This document shows, in pieces, positions 1 to 14,716 of a stretch of 64,000 bases of DNA (position 1 is the stretch's first letter; every line of letters begins with the position of its first letter). This DNA is from Brevipalpus yothersi (Eukaryota; Arthropoda; Arachnida; Trombidiformes; Tenuipalpidae). The stretch is from the NCBI GenBank assembly GCA_003956705.1, contig QZCP01000412.1, positions 101,384 through 165,383 of the forward strand, in the 5' to 3' direction. The position numbers and the translations under genes are program-made. The notes under the pieces were generated by a model. That model saw nothing but the letters and a program-made list of their open reading frames with translations. It made no database searches and was not told where the DNA came from.

Positions 1-3
<3 letters not shown>

Positions 4-79
<76 letters not shown>
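4..79. repeat. (CT)n microsatellite at left window edge
   Basis: About 38 uninterrupted CT units from the window edge to position 79. Confidence 0.97.
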
Positions 80-82
<3 letters not shown>

Positions 83-847
83 TGGGTGAGCATCAATTTT
101 GCTCTTTTTATCTCTATCATGTTGCCTCACTTTTTCCACCTTCCAAGGAACAATATTCCCTATTCTGAAAGGGTTTCCATTGTGTGTGCATATGCATTTG
201 TGTGCGTTTCACTGTGCCAGATGATCTCGATGGGGGAAGTGAGATAGAAATAAGAAGGTGAAGGTAATAATCTAACAAGATCACTTGCTCGATCTCCTTC
301 TCTTCTCTCCATCTATTCTTCTATTCTTGATCAACCTTATGTTTTTCTATGGACTTCTTTGTATTCCAGCATATTCTCAATCTCTTTTTCCGCGTATCTG
401 GTATTCTTTTTCCACCATTCAATGTACCTGGATCATTTTCTGATTCACTTGATTCTCTCCCTCCCATCATATTGATCTCTGCTTTTCTCACTAACAGATT
501 AGTTTCATCCACTGTTGAATGTATATTCCGAATATTCCAATTCTTAGTATATACATGTATATCTCTCTGTGCGTATGTGATTGTAATCATATCAAACAGG
601 TTCTTTCATCTTTCCCTTTCAGATTTACTTGAGGTTTTTTTGCTCTCTCTTTCTCTTCTTCTTCTTCAATCACATTTCGCTTTCTCTTGGGCTTTTCTCT
701 ATCTTAACCTCTCTGGTATAAAAAAAGTGGGCGAGGATAGGAGGAGCGGCTCCTTCTGGATGAAGAAGATGCAGAAGTAAAAGAAGAAGAAGAAGAAAAA
801 AATCTAAATCTAATGTAGTAGTGACAGAAGATTTGATTAGAACTGGT

Positions 848-850
<3 letters not shown>

Positions 851-889
<39 letters not shown>
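851..889. repeat. (GA)n microsatellite
   Basis: Uninterrupted GA dinucleotide run of about 39 bases. Confidence 0.97.
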
Positions 890-890
<1 letters not shown>

Positions 891-988
891 CCGCATCTTC
901 TTCTAGGATTCAACTTTTGCTCTTCCACTCTTCATGATATTCTCAGTACCAGATAAAGAGAGTGATTACACTTCAATGTTCTTCATCT

Positions 989-1011
989 TCTCTCTCTCTC
1001 TCTCTCTCTCT
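989..1011. repeat. (TC)n microsatellite
   Basis: Short uninterrupted TC run. Confidence 0.95.
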
Positions 1012-2304
1012 TTCCAGCTTCTCTGAATCCAATTGATTGACCAATTGAAGAGCACCTCAGCATCTTCACTGTCCTCTACACTATTTATCATCGTCTATTT
1101 AAATTATAACCATCATTAAGTGATGTTCTCTTGCTCTTTTTCTCCTTTCATCTAACTACACTTTTTAAATGATGATTATTTCGAGGCCAATCGTTTTCTC
1201 TCTCTTTCTTTTTCCTCTTTTCCATTCAATTGATATGAAAATAGACAAGAAACAGAGAACCGCCGAAAAAAGAGAGAGAGAGGAACCATGTGTGTTGTGT
1301 ATTCTTTTACTTGGCAGATAAAATCGGCCAAACTCAAGAGTGAGCATCCTGAATACACAGGCACTTCTGCATATGTGTGTGTATATAAAATTTGAATCGA
1401 AAAAATAAAATACAGAGGCGAAAAAAACCAAGCAGAAGAAGGAGAATGTTCTGTGGGGAAAATTAATGCTAGTGATGGGGAGAAAGTATCACTGTTTAGA
1501 ATCATGATTTTCAAGCCTGTTAAATATCTTTCACCCCGAAAGAAGATGAAATAGTATGTGTGTACGAAGATGGGCGCGTAAAGTTTGATATTCCTATGAT
1601 CTTTGAACTCATCTCTCTCCATGTGTTCTTCCTCCCAATTGAGCCTCTCTTATTTTTACTTTCAAGATGATTATTATTATCATCATTCGCCTTACATATA
1701 TTCTGGATATTCATCTCCCACTTTGGTAAGGTCTGACGATAGTGGTGATGATTATTATCACAGTGGTAAAATGAATGATCTTTGAGCTCAACAGAATTGC
1801 TATAGCTTGGATGAAACTTTGCTTTCGATTGCACCATGAACATTCTATCATGTGCCCATGAAAACTATGAAACTATTGAATAGTAGTACAGCTGTAGTAG
1901 AGCTGAAGAATGAGTGTTCATGAAAATTGAATACAGCAACCGGTACTCATTACTCTATCAAAAGTGTATTGTAGTGTGTCTTTCTCTCTCCAATTTCTCA
2001 GCATTCTTGGGAATACCATTAATGAACACAAAGATCAATTGGATGGAAAAGATTGACTGAAGAGGAGAATAATTTTTAAGAGAGTCTAGATAGAATTTCT
2101 AATAAGAAAAATTGAAACCCTTGACTGATGGAAAAGAAGAAGATAATAATAATTGAACAAGAGTCAAGAGAACTATGTGGGAAAAGTGACTGTGGAAAGA
2201 GATCTCACCCCCTTCTCCCCCTGATGATTTTTCCATCTTCATGAGCATCTTCCATGTCTTTCATGTTCATTTGACTTACAACAGCATCTTCTGATCCTTG
2301 GGAT

Positions 2305-2311
<7 letters not shown>

Positions 2312-2346
<35 letters not shown>
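2312..2346. repeat. (GA)n microsatellite
   Basis: Uninterrupted GA run with a slightly impure left edge. Confidence 0.95.
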
Positions 2347-2349
<3 letters not shown>

Positions 2350-2716
2350 AAATGTGAATCGTATATCTGAATAGTAAACTCATTTAAAATGATCTAGTGT
2401 CAATGAATTTCAAATAAGATGCTCATATAACTTGTGCTCCTCTCGCTTTCTTTCACATGAAAGTTTATCTATCGTCTTCTTTCACATTTTCTCGTATGAA
2501 TATTCTTTGAGAGAAAATTTTTTCTCTCATCTCATTTTACAACTGTACTTACAGCCAGTTTTGCCATTCAACAAAAATGCCATTCGAGAGCTTATCCAGG
2601 ACATCGTTTTTTCCAGATAAACATTCATTTTATTTCACAAATTATGTCCATAATTTACTGTTCAATCCTTCTTATTTTCTTTCCGAGGCGAACTTTGCTC
2701 AAATTCTAAATATTCT

Positions 2717-2740
2717 TTCTCTCTCTCTCTCTCTCTCTCT
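2717..2740. repeat. (CT)n microsatellite
   Basis: Uninterrupted CT run of about 24 bases. Confidence 0.95.
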
Positions 2741-3915
2741 TGGTGAGCGTCAAAATTATGTGTGCCCAGTATCATCCATAGGCAAACATTCAATGAATAT
2801 TTGTGCTTACTTTCTCAAACCATGGTTTCCGGGAAAAAGGAGAAGGAAAAAATTTTCCTATGTTTATTCCCTCTTCCGTAAGTGTACCAGACAAGCGAAA
2901 GAATAGCCACAAATCATCATGAAAAATATATATTGTCTCTTGAAATGTACAAGATCGAAAACGGTCAAATCTTTTAGCCTCGAATAGATGTTCAGCTCCT
3001 TACTCTCTATCTCTCCCTCTTTATTTCATTTTATTCTTACAGATAGCATTGCCACTATATAAACATGTAATATTTTAAGAATTTGAGTAAAAGGTTCCAA
3101 GATTTTCTCATGCGCATTCAGGGAGGGAAGAAAGAAAAATTCTTTCTTCTTTCCATCACATATCACATATACCATTCTTTTCCTTATATATAAAAAACAA
3201 TATTTCATATTTCAAGCTCAGTGAAACAAAATTGTTTCTCAAATTTCATGAACTTTGAAACTTTTCTCCAATTTTTCTCATAACCCATAATACAATAGCG
3301 CGCACACACACAAAATCTAATCCTTTTACACTGGACAACTTATAGTCTTCCTGTATGTGTGTGTAATATGAACAGAAAAGAATTCTTTATACATCATCAT
3401 TATCTCAGGGAAAAAAGTAGTAGTATGTGAAAAGTTGCTTCTTGTTCCATTGGAATTTTGTGTGTGCTAGGCTCATAAAAATATGTGAACATTGTGTTAT
3501 ATGTGAATAACTATCAATAACGACTTCAATTTTATTACCCAAACGATAGACACAAATCAACTTCACCTTCTTTTCTCCACATACTTGGACACATGAACAC
3601 ATTCACATATCACACACACACACATACAGTTTCCATGGGGCATCGGAAATCATATCATCTACCAGGGAACATTTATACACATTCTTCCCACACCCAAAAC
3701 TTTTATGCTGCTCCACAAGTAAATACACATTGCCACACTGAATGATACGATACCCTAGGAGGTATCTTGGACAACCATAGAGGCGAATGATAACTTCTAG
3801 ATGTTTGATTTGTAGTTAGGGAAGAGAGAGAGAGAGAAAGTTAAAGGAATGTCATCAAACTATTGCCCAGCTACTGGGCTTGGCTTTTCATGATGCTTTA
3901 TTCTTGGTGTAGATT

Positions 3916-3918
<3 letters not shown>

Positions 3919-3949
<31 letters not shown>
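3919..3949. repeat. (GA)n microsatellite
   Basis: Uninterrupted GA run of about 31 bases. Confidence 0.95.
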
Positions 3950-3951
<2 letters not shown>

Positions 3952-4939
3952 CAATTTTCTCCGAAAAAATTATTGAATGTTCACACCTTTATACTTGGAA
4001 TGTCACATAGGATCGGAGGTAGCAGTATATATTCTCAGGATATAGAATGATGATGATGTTGATGATGATAGTGATGAGCTTTCTATCTCCCTCACTCACT
4101 TTCTCTCTCTTCTTTGCTCATAGAATGAAAAGATGATGCTCTCTCTCTCTCTCAAATTTTTATCACTCCATAGTTTCCGTTTCAACGGTTCATCATGATA
4201 TCACATTTTTGTAGGAGAAAGAAACTCATCTTTTACCTACACTATCTTGATTCTATTTCCTCTTAACGTATGTGTGCTTTATGTGTGTATGTGTGTGCAT
4301 ATACTGATCAAATTCAATGATACACTTGCTCCTCATTCACTAGGAAAATTTTTCACTCCATTTACAAAATTCTGATAGAATGAAAGTGTATGTATATGTA
4401 CATGTTGCAGGGATGCAGCGAGAAAGTGTCTATCAATGGATAGATGAATGAGAAGTGAATTTGATGGATAAAATTTATATTCTTCCCTAGTAGATATGCG
4501 TATGACTTTCGAGAGAGTTTATGTGTGTGTGTCTCTCTATTCCACATGCAGTTCCAGTTCATCCACTTGAATCCATGGTGAAGCAAAAGAATCTGTCTTC
4601 CACTCAGGATGAAGAAGACTGATTTCATCTTTTCTCTCTCTCTCCATTCACTTATCTTTGTCGTCCTTTGATTGCCACTTGAATTGGATGGGTAAATCTT
4701 TTCTCTCTCTCTCTATCTACCTACTACTATGTACCATGTTGAAAGGAGAGAGAGAGAATGATGCAAGATGGACCATTGGATAAGAAGAGTGTAAATTTGT
4801 TGGCAAACTGAATTTATCCTCATCTTCACAGCATCTTGTTCCACACCAATTTCATCTCTCTCGTGTGTGTCTTCCTCTTTCTCTCTTCAGTATTTCTGTT
4901 ATCTTTGCTCGAAACTCAGTTGATCCTTTCTCTGGCATG

Positions 4940-4941
<2 letters not shown>

Positions 4942-5032
<91 letters not shown>
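4942..5032. repeat. Long (CT)n microsatellite
   Basis: About 91 bases of perfect CT repeat, the longest in the window. It yields spurious Ser-Leu and Arg-Glu reading frames on the two strands. Confidence 0.97.
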
Positions 5033-5035
<3 letters not shown>

Positions 5036-6647
5036 CATCCTCTGAGGCCTTGAATAAGTAAATACATGGTTAAATAAGTAGAAGTCTGGGTGAATAGCAG
5101 CAAGCCATGAGGCTGATTCAGTCATTTATCCCTTCTTTCATTCATATTATCTTCTCTCTCTTCCTTTTCTACACACATCCAGCATCCAGAATCCTTCTCT
5201 CTTCTTACTTTATTCACCCAATCTTGTACTTGGTTTCCTTTCAGCACGTTTCACCCAACTCGTGCCACATTCATCTTCCATGCTGATTCCAATTTATCAT
5301 TCATCAATTCGAATCTCTATCTCTCTCATGTGCTTTTCGAAGCGTGTCTATTTCATCGGGGGAACATGGTGTGCTGTATGGTAAAGATAGAGAAGGATGA
5401 AGAATAAAAGTTGCATCTTCAATGTGGAGAGAGAGAAACAGAAAGATGCTGAGAAGAACGAGAATCCGGATAGACAGAGAAAAAAAAGTAGAAGCAAATT
5501 TCATTAGAAAGATTTTCTTTCTATCTCACTCTTTTTTTCATCCGGAAAACTTTACCTCTTCTTTCTGTATCTCTCCCAATGTGATTCAAATGACACAAGA
5601 CAGTCAAATTAAGCTAATCTTATTCGCATTTCATTTTATCCTCTCTTTCTATCTCTCTCACGTTGCCCATTTTATCGCCTATGACATTCTTTGCATCTCT
5701 TCGAATTCAAACAAGCATTTCCATTCCTTGCATCTATCTCTTTCTTCTTATTCTCACTTCTTATATGCCATCATCTTCTTCTTCTTTCTCTTTCGTTCTC
5801 TGTCTCCCATTCAAATTAGCGATCAAACTTTTTCCCTTGATAAGAATTTTTTCTTCTCTTTCTCTTCATCTTCCTCTTCTTCTCCTCCTTGCTCCTTGCT
5901 ACTACCTTCTCATCCTGCTCGTATATACTGATGTGCAAATTCTTCTGCATCCTGGACTTCACATCCTATCCTCATCATGCTTTTGTGAGTAATTTTGTTG
6001 ACAGTTTAGTTGTGTTTTTCTTCACTGATTACCGGGAACAACTCGATTAAGACAGAAGCGAGATGCAACTCTGACAAGTGGAGAAAGAGAAGATGTAAGG
6101 TTTTCTCTCTCTCTCTTTGCAAAGTTTTTTTTCTCTGCAATTGATGTAGATTTGGGAATGTGTGTGTAGACTGAATGAGAATTTAATGTCAAACGAATTC
6201 AACTGATGAATATTCAAACGACCTGCACGTCTCTCTCTCTCAATTCCGCTTTTTTTCTCTTCTTCATCTACTTTTTTTTGCATTCTCTTTGCTTCATCAG
6301 CATCTGATGTTGTTTCCAGTTTGTGTGTATACATACACACACATACGCTGAATGAGGACTCATTCGTGAATGAACTGATCTTGATTTCAGAAAAATAGTT
6401 CAAAATTCAGCGGAGAGACACAAATTATCATTATTGTATTGAATTGATTGGAGGAAAGAAAGAAAGTCAATCGGATCAGGAGTGTAGTATTCGATCATTT
6501 AGCGAAAGAAATCGAGACGATAGAGTAAAAGAAAGAAGAGAGAGAGATGAAAATATTTAAGAAGATTTTGATAATGATGATCAAAAAGAAGAAGATGTGA
6601 AATAAATGATTTTCTTGCATATCAATCGATGTGCATCATCAAAAATT

Positions 6648-6650
<3 letters not shown>

Positions 6651-6708
<58 letters not shown>
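6651..6708. repeat. (CT)n microsatellite
   Basis: About 58 bases of perfect CT repeat. Confidence 0.97.
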
Positions 6709-6713
<5 letters not shown>

Positions 6714-9700
6714 TGCCGAAGATGAAAAGTAAAATAAGATAGTATACAGAAGAAGAAGAGCATAAAATGTTTCTCCAATTATCTGTACCGTTCTTCTTAA
6801 AATCAAGTTTGGTGGGTTCGTTAACTAATATCATCATCGCCCGGCCGCTTGAATTCTGATAGCCGAAGAGAGAGAGAGAAATAAGTCGGCTGATTTCGTT
6901 TCATTTGAAAATTACGGCCGATCAGTGACCAAACCCTGGGCCTGATGGCGTTGATCAGTGCATATAATATCATGAAAAGAGAGCTGTTGCATGCTTTTTC
7001 GTGCGGAAAATTATCACTTCTCTCTCTTATTGACGACATTTGATTGAAATGCCTTAAATTAGTCAATTATGCAAGAGGTTAGCATTTGATTGAAGATTGT
7101 GAGTATTTAAGAGAGAGAGAGAGGGGGGATAAAGATGGTCATGTGATGGTAGCTCTGAAAACATGAAATGATCGGGAATGATTGGAGAAGAGAGGGAGAG
7201 AGAGAGGCAAGAAATAGATAGAGAAAAATAAAGAGTAAAATAAAAGGTGAAAAAAAGTTGTAGAGTTAAGATGATCAACAAGAGAGTAGTCTTTAAGAGT
7301 AACCCTTCCATCATCATCTTAAATATATATATTGCCTCCGAAAAAAAGAAGAAGTTCCCATCTCTCTATATCTATACAGCTATTAGCCTTGCAAAATGAT
7401 AATTTGCGTGATGCTCGGCATGGGAGAAAATTGGACTTCGTAGTGTGTGTGTGTCTGTCTGTCTATCTGTTGATGCGGATGCTGCCAGTTGAGGATGGAC
7501 CTTGATGGCACAAAAATGATGGAAGCATTTAACGAAAACATCAACTTGTAAAAATTTTCTTTCTGTATTTGATTCCCTTTCTAATTCCTCTACAGGAAAC
7601 CCATATGAAATACGCTGATCTCTCTCTCCATTCCAATCAGAACTATTTTCCACTTAAATTCATCTCAGTTAAAAGAGATTTTTCATTCTCTCTCTCTCTC
7701 TCTTTCTCTGAGCCATGATCACTCAGCGAATTTGTGATGGCTACGAATTGCTTTGATTATTTTGGCTATTCCCAGTAGCATTTCTCTCTCTCCTTTCATC
7801 CTATGGTACATACACACACAACACGTTAAACTGTTGGATTTTCACTTTGATTACCAGTCAAAATGAACGTGCAATAGTATGGAGAGAAAGAAAATCCTTC
7901 AAATGAAAAGTGGCTCACTGAACTGATTACAGTGGAAAAAGCATTATTTACAATCACTGGAAAATGAATTTTTACGACCATTTCATTCTCTTTCTCTTTC
8001 TATCCCATTTCTAACTCTCATAAGAATATAAATATATACTTTCACCAGTTGCCGGTTCAGCATTCTCATTTCATTTTCATTTTGCCCTCTCTTTTTCGAT
8101 CCACTCTTGCACGACAAGCATTCTTTTCTGGGCCACATGAGAATCGATAAAATTTGATCGACTTTTATTTTATTTTCTCTCTCTAACTCCTTCTCTTACT
8201 TTTCACCTGAATATTACATTCTTCGATAAATGAATTGATTCCACTTTATGTCCACTAGCCATCAGGCCCTGGAGGCATTCATGTACATCTAATATCAATT
8301 GAACTTGATAATGTAGAGAGAGAAAAAAGGAGAGCATTTAAGGTTCATCAGCAAGGTTTTGGGTTATTTCAGTAACAGATAAGTGATCACTGATATTTCT
8401 TTTTCTGATTATTCTACCCTGATACAGTGTTAAGCTTATCGAAGCTGACAATCAGATTGTGATATCATTTGACATCTTGATGATCATCCAAGACCTCTAT
8501 CTGTCCATGAACTTTGATCAGTTACCAAAGGAATTCATCCAATAAAAGAGATACTATTATCTCATCATTAAGGAATGTATTCATATCATAATCATTATCG
8601 TGTAGGAATCTATCGATCTTGAATCTTGTTTTTCCCATCACCATGATACTTACTTTTTTCCCAATGTCTGCCTCTTCTTATACTGTATTTTTGAGAAACA
8701 GAACATACCTTTGGACATGTTTCAGTTCTATGCGTGATGATATTCGTATCATTCTTCTATCATCTTTGAATGTTCTCCTCTTCAGATGAAGATGATCTTT
8801 TTTCCATCTCTCATCACACTGATCATCACTGTCTCTCTACGGTATCGCTCCTTACTTCTCTCTCTCTCTGGGAGGTTTCAGCATCCAGTAACCAAGCCAA
8901 TCTCAACCCATGAAATGATACACAGACACACCAGAAGTGATGCTCTGTGATCTATTTGGAAAAAGTATAAGATACGACCAGAATTTTCTCTCTTCTGTAT
9001 ATCAATTGGCATAACATTAAACTGAATCAATGGTATCATCTTGGGGAGAGAGAGAGAGATGAGATCTATTCGAGTGAGACGAGTGAAAATGAGAGAGGAA
9101 GAGAGAGAAGCAAAGAAGAGATGAAATGAAGAAGGATGATAGTGATGAGGAAGATACATGTTGCGATTTATAATGTTACTATATCTACTCTTATAAGTAT
9201 GGTGTCCCTCTACCGATATATTCATGATGATCATCATCGGGCCAAAGCCGCAAAATGTCTGACTTGATTTGAGTTGCTTTTCGAGTAAAATTTATGTCTT
9301 ACCAACAGTATTTCTGTCTTTCAAGAATCTTCTCTCTCCTCTCTTCTTCTTCATCATCATGGTCTTCTCTATCTATCTCTTCTCTCTCTCTCTCTTCTCT
9401 CATGGGACAGGCAAGTTAGGCTAGTCACTGACAGGAGAATGAGTGAGTGATTTTTGATGTCCAACGAATAAGAAGAAGATGGAAACGAAAAAGAAGAAGA
9501 AGAAGAAGAAGATGAACAAGTTGAATAAACTTAGTGATAGTGATAGTGATTTTTCGAAGATAGAAAATGCTTCTCCACACTACATGTTCAGAGGCTGCCA
9601 AAAAGAAGAAGATGAAGAGAAGGAGCCCAAACGATGACGATGATCATGATGATATAAAACGTTTAAAAACACTTTTATCTATGATACTCCTTATCCATGA

Positions 9701-12656
9701 TCAAAAGTCAAAAAAATCAAGAGACAAGAAAGTTAGATATATATGTATTCCCTGGAATAGAAGAAGAAGAAGAAGTATTCTCAGCATAATAATTGGACCA
9801 CCTTCATGCACACACACACACACACACTCACTCTCTCATTTAACCATCTATTTACCACCTTTTAACGGTAAACACTTCCCAATATGTTTTTGCTTAACTT
9901 TAATCTTAAAAGCTATCCTTCTCAATATATATTTTATATTCCACCCATATCTTGACATATCTGTATCACCTCCTTGATAACTATCTATCTCACTTGCGTG
10001 TGTCTCTCTGTATATGTTTTCTCCATCTTTCGTCCATACATCATCATGATCAGTATTCTTGATCTTTTCTTTCTCTCTCTTTTGCCAATTTCCGTTGTTG
10101 ATATCTTTTCTCAATTAATTTTTGATTTCCTTTGATTAACTCTACAGTAGTAGTTGTTGTTGCATCATGTAACGATCAAACGTTGTGTGTGAGTGTAACA
10201 AGTGATTCGTTGCAACGATAAAGGATATATCAGTATAAAAGAGAGAGAGAGAAAAAAAAATTGAGTAGGCTTTTGATGATGGCCAATCTCACTGGTGGTC
10301 AACATTTTTTATGCCTACATCTACTTCCCTTTCCACTTTAAGTCACCCCATTTGATCCACTTAATCATTGATTATATGTGTCTGGAGTGAGTGTAAATCT
10401 ATTTCCCATTCGAAAATTTTCTCTCTCTCTTTCTCTTACCTTCTCCAATTACTATTCCTTTCTCTTTTCTCAATCAATTGAGAAGTGAGAATAGAAAATC
10501 CTTTTCGATTTAACCAGCAAAATAATCCTTTTAGCTTTCATCAACACTCTTTAAGTGTCCATCTCATCAACTTTTCTGTTGGTCAATACATGTTAAAAGT
10601 TTCACATACACATCTCTCTCTCTCTTGGCCCATGTTTTGATTGTTTTGTTTACTGTTTAGTTTTATTGTTGACGTCAGTTGATTATGATGATGGTGAATG
10701 TTGATGATGATGATTACCATCTTCTCATTTGGTATCATTATATGCCATTAAAATGGTCTCAAGTTGATCATTAATTCAAATTATTATACTTTTAACGGTA
10801 CATGTGTGTGTGTGTGAATGTATATAGTCAAAGTTCTTGAATACTGAAAATCAGAGAGTGTGTATGTGTGTGATATTCATTCCAGATTGCTGTGTTTTCT
10901 GTAGATTAGAGAGAAAGAGAAAGAGTGAGAAAGAGTTTTTGGCGTTGATCCGATGAGAAAAATTAAAAAGTAAATCAGATCACAGATTCAAGTGTGTGTG
11001 TATGTGTGTGAGTATGCCTGTATATAATATGAAGGCCAAGCATAAAATTATAAAACAACGGAAATCAGTCATGACTGTTGACCTGATAGTTGATTGTGGA
11101 TGTGGATGAAAATGAGGCAAAGAGAATGGCTAACCATATAACATTGTTGAAAGAGTTAGAAAGAGAAAGAACATATTGTCTAATGATGGTTATTAGTTGG
11201 AATAATTTTCACCAGATTTCAAAATGAAAATACATTTCGCTTTCCATCCATAATCACTGACTTTTATCACCAATTTAGATGGTGAAAAAAGGTTTTCTCT
11301 CTCTCTCTTTCTTCAGCCAAGCAAGCAATTTTGAAGCGAATTTCTTTGATAGAGTGTGTTCACCAACCAGCAATATAATAACAACAATCGCTTTTCATTT
11401 CATCATGATATTAGTTCCCTGGTTGAACTTGATTCATGAAACTGATAGCCATTTTACCTGGCTATGAATTTTGTTTCGCGTGTCTCTATCTGTCTATCTG
11501 ACCGATTCTGGTCATGCTGAATATCTGATTCAGAATAAAATATATATATTTATTCAAGATCAAAATTCATCATAAAAACAATAGTGAATGTGTTTATGTG
11601 CGTTTTGAGTATTTATCTTACTGCTAGCATTCCCTGATGAAAAGAGCAAAAATTCAAATTTCACTTCAAGTTGAAACTTACCCGATAAATCAAAGTGTAT
11701 TCCTCTATATATACACACACAAACGCTCTCTGAATTCTCCACCTTCTAAACACCATACTTGAGTGTGATAGAAGTTTTTCCCATTCAAACACACCACTTC
11801 ACCATATAGATTTGCTATCTAACTTTTTGATATTGAAATGTTGAGAGAGAAAATTTTTTGATTTCTTTGACATAAAATTCAAATACATGCATCTCAATCC
11901 TATATACATATGCATAGCTATATCATCTAGCTTCTGTGTTACACACACACACTTTTCCTGTCCACGAGTAACATTCACAGCATGGCCATTGGTTTTTGGA
12001 GATGATGATTTAATCATCATAAATGACAGTTGTACAAGGAAACCCGGGAATCAGTCACCAAAAATAGTGACATGAAATTCAACTTCACCCAATATCAGTT
12101 CATGTATCTCTGTTTTGAGACAGTTTTTCATTTGTTTCCTTTTGAAAAATTTTTCATTTTATCATCAATTTCAAGATCAAAAAATTGTATGGACAGATGA
12201 ACCTGAATTCAACTTTTTGGCGTTTTCCAGAATTCTTATACATTTATACACACACACACGCTTCCCTTTTTTTCTATCAGAAATTAAAATTCATCTAAGC
12301 ATGGCTATTTTTGAGTGACAAAAATTTCATGCCTATTTGATTTTCTATGAAGTTGTTACTATTATCGTACAGAAAAATTATCTTCAAGTATAATCGAAAA
12401 CAGCAAAAAGTATATATATTTTCAGCATCATAAAATGAGCAAGAAGCAGCTAATTTTGTGTTTGTGTCTGTTTTTGGTGATTTCTTGTCTGAATAGAAGA
12501 ATGATTCCCACAACTGTCAAACTATGAAATTAGTTGAACGGTAATCAGAAGAATTTCATCAAAATCATAAAAGAATAATACCATGCTGCATTTCATCTTT
12601 CTTATCATGAAAATTTTTTCCAACTACTCACTTCTTCTTCATCACTCTGGAAACAT

Positions 12657-12659
<3 letters not shown>

Positions 12660-12729
<70 letters not shown>
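12660..12729. repeat. (CT)n microsatellite
   Basis: About 70 bases of perfect CT repeat. Confidence 0.97.
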
Positions 12730-12731
<2 letters not shown>

Positions 12732-14716
12732 GATCCTTCCAAATATCTCATCTCATGATGATGATGAATCACTTGTGATGATTGTTGACAGAATTTGAGC
12801 ATATCTTTCAACTAATTTTGATGCAAACAGAAAATTGTTCATCCAAAGTATGCCGCACTCACACACACACTCGTTGATGTGCAGCATTCAAGTTTGAAAT
12901 CATTATCATGTGTGTGTATATGTATTCCTCTCTGGTTGATTTCGAAAAACCTCGGGATGTGCAGTAGCAAGTACGACACACACACTCACATATATATGAG
13001 CATACAAAATTGAATGACATAAGACGTGTGGCCTCATATCCTGAACACTTCTAAGATGTCTTATCCTCTCTCTCTCTTTCCCTCTTCCTCTCGTAAAGCG
13101 TTTTCAAATTGCCATCTCTCAGCTTCTCAATCAAACTTTCATATCAGTGTCGCCCTGGTACATTTGCCCTCCATATTCAACTTGTCCCATTTGCCTTATG
13201 TGTGTGTGCCTTGTGCCTTTGAGCTCTGTGCGTATGCCTTTCGCGTATGTGCCTTGTGTGAATGTGAATGTATGTGTGTGTGTCTAAATATGTCATCAGA
13301 ATATTTGTTATGTGGCAAATTTTGCCTTCTCTTTCTTTCTCTCTTTCTTCCCCTCAACACTGAACCACCAATTTTATCTCGATGGCATTTGAAATAGGCG
13401 CAAACATTTTCTTCTTTTTCTTTTTCCGGCTATTTTTCCTTTCTTTTTCTCTCTCTCTCAGGCACATACACACATTCGAATCTTTCCAACCGAGTGTGTA
13501 TGTGTGTACATGATGTGTGTGTGTGTCTCGATACTAATGGATTCAGGAGAGTTCTTTCATTCATAGTTATTATGAGTCTCGAGAGGCCATCGGCATAGTG
13601 TGAAGAGAAGAGGAAAAAAAAGAGTCTCTCTATGAGTGTGTATTATTCGGAAATAAAGCTAATATTCTGCGTTTAACGTTAGCAAGAGAGAGAGAGAAAG
13701 AAATGCTTGCCTGGTTGATGTTACAAGTATGCAATTCCATTTTCATTCGGCAAACAGCATTCCCAATATTATTTCCAATCTTGTATCTCGACACAAGCTC
13801 CTTCGAGATCTTACACTTTTTTTTGTGCTCTTTTCTACTCTATTTTGATTTTCTTTTCGCCTGTGTGTATACATTGGATATATTATTTGGGAACCATCCC
13901 TAGAGATGAGAAGAATATTCTCTCCAGGCAATTCACAGATATTTTCTGCTGTCTTTTTTTCCCTGTATATCTGTATATTATGTCGCGCAAATTTTAAATG
14001 CATTATCAAAAATTTAAATGTTTGAATTAGGAAAACTCTCTCGAGCATCGTATATCGTTGAACGTGAATGTCAAGTATTCCCGAATTCCCAGAGTTTTTC
14101 AACGATATTTCAAAGTGATGAAAAAAAGAAGTTCTCGTGTCATATTTTGATTAATAAATTTATATATATAAAACGTTTGATTTGAAAAACACGAATTTTA
14201 TGACCTGTTGCTTGACAGAATAAGTTTTATCGGTTCTTGTTAGTTTTTCTTCTTCCTCGCCTGGCTGAACATCTTTTTCTATTCCTTTTCATCATCACTC
14301 TTATTTTTTCCAGCTTCTATTTGATCCTTCTATTGACACCAATTTTCACTCCATGTGTTCCCTCAGAAATTATGACATAGATAGTATACATATATATTTC
14401 TTACTCCCCATCCTCCATCGGAAGTAAATACTGGCAGATGATCATCATGATCATCATGATCTCGCTTCCAGCAAAGATGAGGATCCATATCATCACCAGC
14501 CTCATCTCTTGACTTTTAGGAGAGAGATCATTATTATTATCATCGTCATAGTATTTGACTTTATCATGCGAATCATTTAACACACACAGTCGAGACTTGA
14601 ATCCCATAAATAATCACCTAGATTTATCATACTTTATGGTAAAAATTACACACACTTATTCACAGTAATTAATAATTTTTCTCTCTTCTCTCTCTCATTT
14701 ATTTTCTCTGAAACAG

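Larger units (their letters stand above)
80..14716. other. Gene-poor microsatellite-rich region upstream of eva-1
   Basis: I see no exon I can support here. Open frames in this stretch are short and low in complexity (runs of Ser-Leu, Arg-Glu or Phe) and follow the (CT)n/(GA)n composition. The sequence is dense in short TCTCTC, GAGAGA, TGTGTG and GATGATGAT tracts. It probably holds 5' introns, 5' exons or the promoter of the eva-1 gene that starts to be readable at 14717, because that exon begins in mid-codon and needs an upstream exon ending in phase 1. The upstream exon could not be identified and could also lie outside the window. Confidence 0.6.

Noticed and set aside
349..780. 143-codon hydrophobic open frame near the left edge
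   Set aside because: Low-complexity Phe/Leu/Ser composition, no domain, and an overlapping antisense frame of similar quality.
4836..5125. Ser-Leu and Arg-Glu repeat reading frames on both strands
   Set aside because: Direct translation of the (CT)n microsatellite; the same happens at 700-930, 6580-6840, 12583-12811 and 18385-18684.
5422..5992. Overlapping open frames of 169 and 109 codons
   Set aside because: Pyrimidine-rich DNA gives long Leu/Ser/Phe frames. A GTGAGT donor-like site at 5984 is not matched by any plausible acceptor or domain.
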